Shown here: piece after piece, positions 1-5,492 of the stretch
Numbering within the stretch: position 1 is the first letter of the stretch
How the letters are laid out: each line of letters begins with the position of its first letter
NCBI GenBank assembly: GCA_029941645.1
Contig: JAPYSZ010000063.1
Span: 1 to 5,492, forward strand
Origin: Candidatus Poseidoniia archaeon
GTDB lineage: Archaea; Thermoplasmatota; Poseidoniia; MGIII; CG-Epi1
Length of the DNA: 5,492 nt
Direction: 5' to 3'
Position numbers and translations under genes: made by a program
The notes under the pieces: model-generated
Databases searched by the model: none
Told to the model about the DNA's origin: nothing
The model's input: only the letters and a program-made list of their open reading frames with translations

Positions 1-385
1 TCATAGTAGGCCCATTCGGTGAAACAGGAGGAATAGTTGCGTTAACACGACTGCCGTCAGGTAATCGTCCATCTAGCAATAAATTACCAGGGCCAACTTG
101 CCTTCCAACATATTTAGCCACTTTTTGAATAATTGCCATAGCCTCTTCACTACTCATTTTCACATTCGTAACGCACATGCCATGTTTTCGATGAGCCACT
201 ATGATTGGTTTCTCAGGATGATTGTACATTATTTCTTCTAAGTTATCATCATCCAATAGTGGTTTTAGTGAACCATACTGCGGTGATTTTGTTGCCTTTG
301 TCACCTGATACAGGTGTCGCTCAGCACCGGGTCTTTCCACGATGTTGGCAGTTGCATACTGTTCAATAATTCGTCCTTGTTCCAT
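1..385 (-). CDS. Type IV pilus / Tad-type secretion ATPase, N-terminal part (cut by window edge)
   Basis: This is a GspE/CpaF/ArlI-family hexameric ATPase, which would power pilin or archaellin-like subunit assembly from the cytoplasmic side of the membrane. Only the first 128 residues are present; the gene continues past position 1. The family assignment rests on the N-terminal half of the fold. Residues 48-53 (NLEEIM) match the 'L.EIM.N' element that opens the CpaF-type domain. Residues 104-127 hold the hallmark LLDGRLPDGSRVNATIPP and a following NGPT, which in this family leads directly into the TIRKF strand. Walker A and B and the Asp/His boxes lie outside the window and cannot be checked. 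Only about 45 residues precede the domain. The ATG at 385 has a strong ribosome site 5 nt upstream. The gene starts 2 nt after the stop of the T2SSF gene at 388-1161, so the two are co-translated. TadA/CpaF-like versus ArlI-like cannot be decided from this part. Confidence 0.9.
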   Translation of the reverse strand, partial: MEQGRIIEQYATANIVERPGAERHLYQVTKATKSPQYGSLKPLLDDDNLEEIMYNHPEKPIIVAHRKHGMCVTNVKMSSEEAMAIIQKVAKYVGRQVGPGNLLLDGRLPDGSRVNATIPPVSPNGPTM

Positions 386-387
386 GT

Positions 388-1161
388 TTAACCTCCTAAT
401 TTAATTTGTAATGATAATAAAAGGGCAGTAATTGCATAAAATACAAAAATGGGAGTTCTCCAGATAGCCGTTTTGGTTTTTTGTAAGATAACAGCTTCCA
501 TCCATAAACTACTGGCCCCTAAAACAATCATATAGAAAAATAAAGAACTATTGAGGCCACTCATATCAAAACTGAGTGTAGTCGCACCTGCATTAATGTC
601 CCCTCCAAAAATGGCTACAATTGCTCCAAGTATTACTGGACAAGCAATAGCACCAAACCAAAGTATGAAATTTGCATTACTTTGTGTCTTCATCAGTCTT
701 TCCTTTTTAAGCATATAAATTTCCCAGAATTCATCTGATATTTTTTCGAGCGTAGTGGCTATGCTACCTGATGAAGCCAATGCTACATTCAGAATGCTGA
801 CGATTCTTGAAATCATTACAGATTCGCTTTTTTCTGCGAAATCCTTCATAGCCTTTCCAAAGCCATTATCTCGCATATCATTTACAGCATCTCTAAGCCT
901 ACTTCCCATCTGATCCTTTCTACTATTCGCTATAGCATCTAAGGCAGATTCAACACCCATTCCAGCTCTTAATTCTTCAGCTAAGTCAGCTAGGACGTCT
1001 GGCCAAGCATTTTCTAGTTCAGTAATACGCTCCTGTTTTCTCTTTTGAGGAATGTAAATCATGCTACCTACAAGTCCTAAAACTCCACAACCTAGCCATA
1101 TCATAAGAGCGAGTTCTCCAATTCCGTCAACCCCTAGTTTGTCTTCCAGTAAGTCAATCAT
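388..1161 (-). CDS. T2SSF-domain membrane platform protein (TadB/TadC/ArlJ-like), longer partner
   Basis: This is a 257-aa inner-membrane platform protein of the GspF/TadB/TadC/ArlJ family, which sits under a pilus and transmits ATPase motion to subunit extraction. The order of parts is: acidic N-terminus; membrane helix about 17-38; basic stretch QKRKQER (39-45); cytoplasmic helical T2SSF domain about 50-160; membrane helices about 164-184, 204-222 and 233-253. Typical family features are the 'WPDVLADLAEELRAGMGVESAL' type opening (53-74, where LRAG follows a helix) and the 'LASSGSIATTLEKI' segment (128-141) resembling the family's G-x-l-a-x-x-L-e-x-i. Positive residues flank the cytoplasmic sides, predicting both N- and C-termini outside. 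The ATG at 1161 follows the stop of the upstream F gene by 2 nt, with GGTG at 1169-1172 as a likely ribosome site 7 nt away. Its final Gly-Gly codons carry the ATPase ribosome site. It cannot be labelled TadB versus TadC with confidence. Confidence 0.85.
   Translation of the reverse strand: MIDLLEDKLGVDGIGELALMIWLGCGVLGLVGSMIYIPQKRKQERITELENAWPDVLADLAEELRAGMGVESALDAIANSRKDQMGSRLRDAVNDMRDNGFGKAMKDFAEKSESVMISRIVSILNVALASSGSIATTLEKISDEFWEIYMLKKERLMKTQSNANFILWFGAIACPVILGAIVAIFGGDINAGATTLSFDMSGLNSSLFFYMIVLGASSLWMEAVILQKTKTAIWRTPIFVFYAITALLLSLQIKLGG
391..397 (-). promoter_or_regulatory. Shine-Dalgarno site AGGAGGT for the ATPase gene, inside the end of the previous gene
   Basis: The minus strand reads AGGAGGT, then TTAAAC region, then ATG at 385, giving about 5 nt of spacing. 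The same bases form the last codons (Gly-Gly) and run up to the TAA stop of the upstream T2SSF gene. This is the strongest ribosome site in the window. It fixes the ATPase start and suggests translational coupling within the operon. Confidence 0.85.
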
Positions 1162-1163
1162 TT

Positions 1164-1730
1164 CTAAACACCAGGCTCCTTTGCTTTAGTAGTTGTAATT
1201 AGTCCAGCTAGCAAAATTCCGGTTACAACAAAAGCAACAGGCGCACACCATTCGGGCATTGTCATTCCGCCTCCAAAAGCAGCAGCGGCATCATTGTTCA
1301 TAATACCACTAATTACTGCACCAATCACAACGATAATAGGCAGCAACATAGAAATAATCATAAATTGTTCTGATGCCCCAGATAAACTTTCTATGAATCC
1401 ATCTAATTCAATTCTTCTGTCTCTAGCTTCTTTTTCAGCAATAGATCTTAATCTGTCTATAACATTGGTATCTTCTTCAATAGACATTATCAATGTAGTC
1501 AAAACTCTTCGGAGCCCTGCCGAATCTGTTTTTCTGGATTGAGTGCGAATGGCATCAGCAAATGCCCTTCCACCATCTGTATCACTAAAAATTTGTTTGA
1601 AAATACGGCTTAATTCTCCATAATCTTCATCAGCAATATGTTTCATTGCTTCAGCAACACCTACACCAGACTCAAGTAAAACTTCGATAGCACGAATAGC
1701 GTACAGTAAATCTTGATCGACCGATGCCAA
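1164..1730 (-). CDS. Short T2SSF-domain membrane platform protein with TTG start
   Basis: This 188-aa protein of the GspF/TadC/ArlJ platform family is the partner of the next gene (388-1161). Residues 5-115 form the cytoplasmic helical domain, opening with LLYAIRAIEVLLESGVGV (8-25), which matches the family's 'l.a.l.aG..l.eAl' pattern. Two membrane helices follow at about 122-142 and 163-181, and then a basic tail. Bacterial TadB/TadC are usually near 290 aa with two N-terminal membrane helices; these are absent here. The reading frame stays open only 11 codons upstream of TTG, to a TAA at 1764-1766, and that space holds no ATG, GTG or earlier TTG and no membrane helix. TTG at 1728-1730 is therefore the only standard start near the domain (the next ATG is codon 29). 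No ribosome site precedes it, but a TATA-like box sits 26 nt upstream, fitting a leaderless message. It begins the pilus operon. Confidence 0.8.
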   Translation of the reverse strand: MASVDQDLLYAIRAIEVLLESGVGVAEAMKHIADEDYGELSRIFKQIFSDTDGGRAFADAIRTQSRKTDSAGLRRVLTTLIMSIEEDTNVIDRLRSIAEKEARDRRIELDGFIESLSGASEQFMIISMLLPIIVVIGAVISGIMNNDAAAAFGGGMTMPEWCAPVAFVVTGILLAGLITTTKAKEPGV

Positions 1731-1751
1731 GTATGTTAGGAATGCGAGGCC

Positions 1752-1760
1752 AATATTAAA
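1752..1760 (-). promoter_or_regulatory. Putative archaeal TATA box for the pilus/Tad operon
   Basis: The minus strand reads TTTAATATT, preceded by the purine run AAAAG that could serve as a BRE. Its centre (1756) is 26 nt from the first base of the TTG codon at 1730. That is the usual TATA-to-start distance in archaea, so transcription would begin at or next to the start codon. The site lies in the only gap between the PPDK-linked genes and the pilus genes. It is a prediction from spacing and composition only. Confidence 0.5.
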
Positions 1761-1778
1761 CTTTTAACTTTTAACTTT
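1759..1778. repeat. Three copies of AAAGTT at 7-nt period, next to the TATA box
   Basis: On the minus strand, AAAGTT occurs at 1778-1773, 1771-1766 and 1764-1759, each copy separated by one A. The first copy overlaps the TAA stop (1779-1777) of the FRAG1/DRAM-like gene and the last runs into the TATA-like box. It could be a repeated BRE-like or regulator-binding element, or simple A-rich slippage. The minus-strand RNA here is A-rich rather than U-rich, so it does not look like a terminator for the upstream gene. Confidence 0.6.
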
Positions 1779-2484
1779 AGATCTGAATTCCTTCTAATTC
1801 TTTTCTATAAGTTAGAGCGCCAGTATAGAATGAAAATACCATACACCATTCACAAAGTGCAGTAAGATTAAGATACAATGGCCTTTTCACTGGGTCGTCA
1901 ACAGTGGGTGGATTCTCCATCCTATATAAAAAACCCTTATCTTCTTTAAGTTCTTGACTATCTAGTGCACTAAAAATCACCATGAAGATATAAAATAGCC
2001 ATCCTGCATAAACGGCGTATTTTCGAATATTATTACTTTTTCCTGCTTTTTCAAATACAGTGTATGCAAAAGTTCCCCATACCAAAAATGAAGTAAATAG
2101 AATGAAGGCAGTAATTCCATGTAAAATAGGATAATTATTCCAATGAAAATTTACAGTTATAATTCCACAAACTGAACCTATTGAAGAGAAAATTCGTATT
2201 AAATCATTAAGATTTTCATAATTTTCACCAATTTCTTTGGTTAGAGGTTTGAATATTCTGTGAAAAACTTGAGCTAAAATCAAAAAGCTAAAAATACTAA
2301 TTCCAAGCCCAGTACCAAAGATGGTTGATTCCGGTTCATTGAATGGCATTTCAGATATGATTGGAATGAAAGGTGCAACTCTTCCGCTAGTTGTTGATAC
2401 AATATATGTGATAATTAGCGTAGATAATCCTAAGCCAATGCTAAATTCCAGTAATAATTTTGCGCTGTTTTTATTTTTGGTCAT
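1777..2484 (-). CDS. Six-helix membrane protein of the FRAG1/DRAM/Sfk1 superfamily
   Basis: This 235-aa integral membrane protein has predicted helices at about 9-29, 54-76, 96-114, 119-143, 155-173 and 203-226. Several elements resemble the FRAG1/DRAM/Sfk1 family (Pfam Frag1). The first loop, 37-56, carries PFIPIISE...EPESTIF, matching the family pattern P-x-I-S-D/E ... P-E-S-x-x-F. NFHW at 112-115 with His122 in the next helix matches the N-F-x...H element. ALCEWCMVFSF at 209-219 matches the A-x-x-E-W motif in the last helix. Eukaryotic relatives include DRAM autophagy modulators, PGAP2/FRAG1 and yeast Sfk1, which act in lysosomal or plasma membranes and in lipid handling; the role here is unknown. 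The ATG at 2484 is preceded directly by an in-frame TGA (2487-2485), so the start is certain. GGTG at 2489-2492 lies 4 nt upstream. It overlaps PPDK by 14 nt, implying coupled translation. An unrelated six-helix protein is the alternative. Confidence 0.75.
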   Translation of the reverse strand: MTKNKNSAKLLLEFSIGLGLSTLIITYIVSTTSGRVAPFIPIISEMPFNEPESTIFGTGLGISIFSFLILAQVFHRIFKPLTKEIGENYENLNDLIRIFSSIGSVCGIITVNFHWNNYPILHGITAFILFTSFLVWGTFAYTVFEKAGKSNNIRKYAVYAGWLFYIFMVIFSALDSQELKEDKGFLYRMENPPTVDDPVKRPLYLNLTALCEWCMVFSFYTGALTYRKELEGIQI

Positions 2485-5173
2485 TCAACACCGCTTGAGC
2501 TGCTGACAATCTGGCTATAGGTACTCTAAATGGTGAGCATGAAACATAATTCATACCTACATCATGACAAAAATGAATGGACTTAGGTTCACCGCCGTGT
2601 TCTCCACAAATTCCAATTTTTAGATCAGGTTTTGTTTTCCGTCCCTTTTCAATTCCCATTTTGACTAATTCACATACTCCCTCATCTAAACTTGCAAATG
2701 GATCTTCAGGTAATAACCCCAGTTCTAAGTATGCAGGCATAAAACCGCCTGTATCGTCACGACTAAATCCAAAAGCCATTTGGGTTAAATCATTAGTACC
2801 AAATGAGAAAAATTCTGCAGTTTCAGCAATTCTATCAGCAATAATCGTGGCTCTTGGAATTTCAATCATTGTTCCAACCATGTAATTATCTAAACCATCT
2901 ATTGTTGTAGCTACTTCCCTTACAATTTTTTCTTGATGGTTGTATTCGGTTTCCATTCCAGTTAGTGGGATCATTATTTCGGGGAAAGTTTCTACATTCT
3001 CAGAAGTAAGTTCAGCTGCAGCTTCTAAAATTGCTCTAGCTTGCATTTCAGTTATTTCAGGATGTGTAATTCCCAACCGGACTCCTCTGTGCCCCATCAT
3101 TGGATTTGATTCTTTCAGAGCATCTGAACGTCTAGCTAATTCATCAGAATCAATGCCCAGAGAATTTGCAAGTTTCTTTTGTCTTTTAACATCATGTGGA
3201 ATAAATTCATGCAATGGTGGATCCATTAATCTTATGGTTACAGGCAATCCTTTCATTGTCCGTAAAGTTTCTTTGATGTCATTCTTCATGAAAGGGAATA
3301 ATGAATCTAAAGCAGTCTTCCTCTCATCAGGACTATTTGCCATAATCATTTCCTGAAGATGGAATAACGGTTCTTCTGAGTCTTCACCATAAAACATGTG
3401 TTCAATTCTGAATAACCCTATACCTTCAGCACCAAAATTCAAGGCTCTTTTAGCATCTGAAGGCGTTTCAGCATTTGTCCTGACTTTGAGTTTTTTGACT
3501 TCATCGCATAATCCCAAGAAATGCGTTAGATAATCACTTGTTATGTCAGTTTCAATAAGTGGTAATTCCCCTGCATAAACCTTTCCAGCAGTTCCATTAA
3601 GCGTTATTAAATCACCTTCATTCACAGTCTGTTCATTAACGGTAAATTCTTTTTTGATTGAATCTACTTTCATTTCTCCAGCACCAACAATACAACACAT
3701 CCCCCAACCTCTAGCAACTAATGCTGCATGAGAGGTCATTCCTCCACGTGATGTCAAAATAGCTATAGAGGCTCTCATTCCTTCAACGTCTTCTGGATTT
3801 GTTTCTTCACGCACTAATACAACTTTTTCACCTTTGGCAGCCCAATCAACAGCTGCTTGCGCTGTGAAAACAACTTTTCCAGTTGCGCCACCAGGCCCAG
3901 CTGGCAAACCTTTTGCGAGTAAAGGGGTATTTTTTTCTACGTTTGGATCAACTATAGGGTGTAATAATTCATCTAGCTGTGAAGGTGTAACTCTACCGAT
4001 AGCAGTCCTCCCATCTATCATTTTTTCATTTACCATTTCTGAAGCCATACGGATGGCTGCAGGTCCATTTCTTTTTCCAATTCTGCATTGAAGCATCCAT
4101 AATTTACCAGTCTGAATCGTAAATTCAATATCTAGCATATCACTGTAGTGTTTCTCAAGATTTAGTCGTATTGTATCCAATTCTTTGTAGAGATGCGGTG
4201 ACGACTGTTCTAAACTAGCTAAATCACCACTATGCTCGGTTCGGCAAACTTCATTCAAAGGATTTGGCGTTCTTATTCCAGCTACAACATCTTCCCCTTG
4301 CGCTTTTTCTAACCATTCACCATAGAAATTATTTTCTCCTGTGGCGGGATTTCTAGTAAAAGCTACACCAGTAGCACTATCCTCTCCTAAATTACCATAA
4401 ACCATGGCCTGAACATTAACTGCAGTTCCCCATTCTTGAGGTATGTTCTCTATTTTTCGGTAAGCTTTAGCCCTTTTTCCATCCCATGAATAGAAAACAG
4501 CAGATATGGCCCCCCATAATTGTTCCCAAGGGTCTTCGGGAAATGGTTTCTTGAGGACTTCCAAAACTTTTCCCTTATAAATATCAACTAAATCTTTCAA
4601 ATTTGAAGCCGATAAATCAGTATCTTCAGTGACCTCTTCTTGCTCTTTCATTTTTTCTAGTTCATGTTCTAATTGATTTCGAATTCCCCTTCCTTCTTCA
4701 GGTTCTATTCCGGATGCTTTTTCCATAACTACATCAGAATACATCTGAATCAATCTTCTTTGAGCATCATATACGAATCTAGGGTCGCCACTTTGTGCAA
4801 TCAAACCATCTCTTGTAAAATCATTTAATCCAACATTTAGAACGGTTTCCATCATTCCCGGCATAGATGCTCTTGCTCCTGATCTAACTGATAAAAGTAA
4901 GGGATTATTTGAATCTCCAAATATAGACCCTACTCTATCTTCTACATCTTTCAGGGCCTTTTTCAATTGCCCATCAAGATTTTTTGGATATGTTTGTTCA
5001 TGGTCATTAAAGAATGTACAAATTTCAGTAGTAATTGTACAACCTGGTGGAACTGGAATTTCCAAAAGAGCCATTTCTGCTAAATTTGCTCCTTTACCTC
5101 CTAGTAAATTTTTCATTTCGGCTTTGCCATCAGTCATACCAGGTCCAAAACGATAAACGTGTTTTTCACTCAT
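2471..5173 (-). CDS. ppdK: Pyruvate, phosphate dikinase (PPDK)
   Basis: This 900-aa enzyme catalyses the reversible reaction ATP + pyruvate + phosphate = AMP + PEP + diphosphate in the cytoplasm. It can feed gluconeogenesis or replace pyruvate kinase. The length is normal (family about 870-900). The ATP-grasp domain, about 22-365, starts with LLGGKGANLAEM and includes SVRSGARASMPGMMET (95-110) and FTRNPATGE (272-280). The swivelling phosphohistidine domain, about 425-505, carries GGMTSHAALVARGWG with His482 as the phosphate carrier and Thr480 at the position regulated in plants. The C-terminal TIM barrel, about 520-890, contains GIGLFRIEHMF (Arg589), RLMDPPLHEF (Arg648), NPMMGHRG, Glu771, SFGTNDLTQM and the CGEHGG loop with catalytic Cys856. 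The ATG at 5173 is certain: an in-frame TAG (5191-5189) lies five codons upstream with no other start between, and AGGAAG (5177-5182) is a modest ribosome site. The 3' end overlaps the membrane-protein gene. No PPDK regulatory kinase is present here. Confidence 0.98.
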   Translation of the reverse strand: MSEKHVYRFGPGMTDGKAEMKNLLGGKGANLAEMALLEIPVPPGCTITTEICTFFNDHEQTYPKNLDGQLKKALKDVEDRVGSIFGDSNNPLLLSVRSGARASMPGMMETVLNVGLNDFTRDGLIAQSGDPRFVYDAQRRLIQMYSDVVMEKASGIEPEEGRGIRNQLEHELEKMKEQEEVTEDTDLSASNLKDLVDIYKGKVLEVLKKPFPEDPWEQLWGAISAVFYSWDGKRAKAYRKIENIPQEWGTAVNVQAMVYGNLGEDSATGVAFTRNPATGENNFYGEWLEKAQGEDVVAGIRTPNPLNEVCRTEHSGDLASLEQSSPHLYKELDTIRLNLEKHYSDMLDIEFTIQTGKLWMLQCRIGKRNGPAAIRMASEMVNEKMIDGRTAIGRVTPSQLDELLHPIVDPNVEKNTPLLAKGLPAGPGGATGKVVFTAQAAVDWAAKGEKVVLVREETNPEDVEGMRASIAILTSRGGMTSHAALVARGWGMCCIVGAGEMKVDSIKKEFTVNEQTVNEGDLITLNGTAGKVYAGELPLIETDITSDYLTHFLGLCDEVKKLKVRTNAETPSDAKRALNFGAEGIGLFRIEHMFYGEDSEEPLFHLQEMIMANSPDERKTALDSLFPFMKNDIKETLRTMKGLPVTIRLMDPPLHEFIPHDVKRQKKLANSLGIDSDELARRSDALKESNPMMGHRGVRLGITHPEITEMQARAILEAAAELTSENVETFPEIMIPLTGMETEYNHQEKIVREVATTIDGLDNYMVGTMIEIPRATIIADRIAETAEFFSFGTNDLTQMAFGFSRDDTGGFMPAYLELGLLPEDPFASLDEGVCELVKMGIEKGRKTKPDLKIGICGEHGGEPKSIHFCHDVGMNYVSCSPFRVPIARLSAAQAVLNDQK

Positions 5174-5200
5174 TAACTTCCTGTGGCTCTATTGAAACTG

Positions 5201-5208
5201 GTATTAAT
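5201..5208 (-). promoter_or_regulatory. Possible weak TATA-like element upstream of PPDK
   Basis: The 45-nt gap before PPDK (5174-5218) reads ATTAATAC on the minus strand after a purine-rich run AGAGAAGAAG. Its centre is about 32 nt from the ATG, which would give a leader of about 6-7 nt including the AGGAAG ribosome site. The match to an archaeal TATA box is poor. Read-through from the 85-aa gene is equally possible. Confidence 0.25.
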
Positions 5209-5218
5209 CTTCTTCTCT

Positions 5219-5476
5219 TTATTCTATAGGGTCATGTAATTTCCCAATAAGTGGCCAACCAGACCACATTAATCGATTATCTAATTCTATCATAATTTTG
5301 TAAACATCTTCATAGCCTTCTATAATGTGTTCGACAAGGCACGGTTTACAATCATCACTTAACCATTTTCTAATTATTTCAGGATTCCCAATTTTCAAGC
5401 TTTCTGCGATATTACATAATTCTGCTAATCTATTTTCTAATTGCCAAATAAAATCCTCAGATTCCTTAAGGGCCAT
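5219..5476 (-). CDS. Small unrecognised protein with a C-x2-C motif
   Basis: I do not recognise this 85-aa protein. It looks soluble and mostly helical, rich in Glu, Leu and Ile, with no membrane segment or signal peptide. The clearest feature is DDCKPCLVEH at 41-50, a Cys43-x2-Cys46 pair with an adjacent His50; a further cysteine is at 21. Such a pair could bind metal or be redox-active, but a single CxxC is weak evidence. The C-terminus is tryptophan- and proline-containing (WSGWPLIG, 71-78). The ATG at 5476 has no clear ribosome site, and the frame stays open to the window edge, so the true start could lie further upstream. It ends 45 nt before PPDK on the same strand and may be co-transcribed with it. 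Support for its being real: it fills the space at normal packing density, and its amino-acid composition is protein-like. Confidence 0.65.
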   Translation of the reverse strand: MALKESEDFIWQLENRLAELCNIAESLKIGNPEIIRKWLSDDCKPCLVEHIIEGYEDVYKIMIELDNRLMWSGWPLIGKLHDPIE

Positions 5477-5492
5477 TGTAATGTGGATAAAT

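Noticed and set aside
1294..1542. Open frame of 82 codons on the plus strand
   Set aside because: It lies wholly antisense to the short T2SSF gene, whose domain and helices are convincing; the plus-strand product has no recognisable features.
1731..1763. Longer N-terminus for the short T2SSF protein through the open 11 codons
   Set aside because: That space has no ATG, GTG or TTG, only a poor ATT candidate, and the added residues would not supply the missing membrane helices.
1731..1776. Terminator after the FRAG1/DRAM-like gene
   Set aside because: The minus-strand transcript here is A-rich, with no hairpin and no convincing U-tract, so termination cannot be supported.
1779..1790. Adjacent AGATCT and GAATTC restriction sites resembling a cloning linker or chimera junction
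   Set aside because: They encode the natural end of the membrane protein in frame, and GAATTC also occurs elsewhere in the window (for example 728-733 and 4681-4686), so chance is the simpler explanation.
2321..2506. Plus-strand open frame across the membrane gene / ppdK overlap
   Set aside because: It is antisense to two well-supported genes and has no ribosome site or recognisable product.
2577..4091. Several plus-strand open frames of 85-138 codons (2577-2885, 2940-3356, 3834-4091)
   Set aside because: All lie antisense to the PPDK coding sequence, which is intact and full of conserved motifs. They look like products of PPDK codon bias, rich in Ser and Pro without domain character.
5035..5229. 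Plus-strand open frame of 64 codons across the ppdK start
   Set aside because: It is mostly antisense to the conserved PPDK N-terminus; its hydrophobic content reflects the complement of that coding sequence.

Overview
Every gene in this window is read from the minus strand, so the text runs from position 5492 down to 1. The DNA is AT-rich and tightly packed, with gaps of 2 to 46 nt and one 14-nt overlap, and no stretch above 300 bases lacks a gene. Several signs point to an archaeon: an archaeal-type TATA box, short-leader or leaderless starts, GGTG/GGAGG ribosome sites, and a Tad/archaellum-like secretion ATPase with two separate half-size membrane platform genes. The best guess is a low-GC marine planktonic euryarchaeon of the Marine Group II/III (Poseidoniales-like) kind. 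That lineage is an inference from protein style and gene layout; no rRNA or taxonomic marker is present.

The first group (5476 to 1777) holds three genes. A small unrecognised protein of about 85 aa with a C-x2-C motif (5219-5476) is followed after 45 nt by a complete 900-aa pyruvate, phosphate dikinase (2471-5173) with all main catalytic motifs. PPDK overlaps by 14 nt a 235-aa six-helix membrane protein (1777-2484) that I assign to the FRAG1/DRAM/Sfk1 superfamily, best known from eukaryotes. PPDK interconverts pyruvate and phosphoenolpyruvate at the entry to gluconeogenesis or the end of glycolysis. The overlap suggests that the membrane protein is translated together with PPDK, but nothing in the sequence shows a shared function.

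The second group (1730 to 1 and beyond) is part of a type IV pilus / Tad-like secretion machine. A short T2SSF-domain protein with a TTG start (1164-1730) comes first, then a longer T2SSF-domain protein (388-1161), then the N-terminal 128 residues of the secretion ATPase, which is cut by the window edge. The three genes are separated by only 2 nt each and clearly form an operon. Their order, platform genes before ATPase, is opposite to the usual ATPase-first order. A TATA-like box centred 26 nt upstream of the TTG codon suggests that the operon has its own promoter and a leaderless first gene.

I found no tRNA, rRNA, CRISPR array, insertion sequence, integrase or convincing terminator. The most notable items are the prokaryotic FRAG1/DRAM-like protein coupled to PPDK, the split and reordered secretion platform, and the probable leaderless TTG start.
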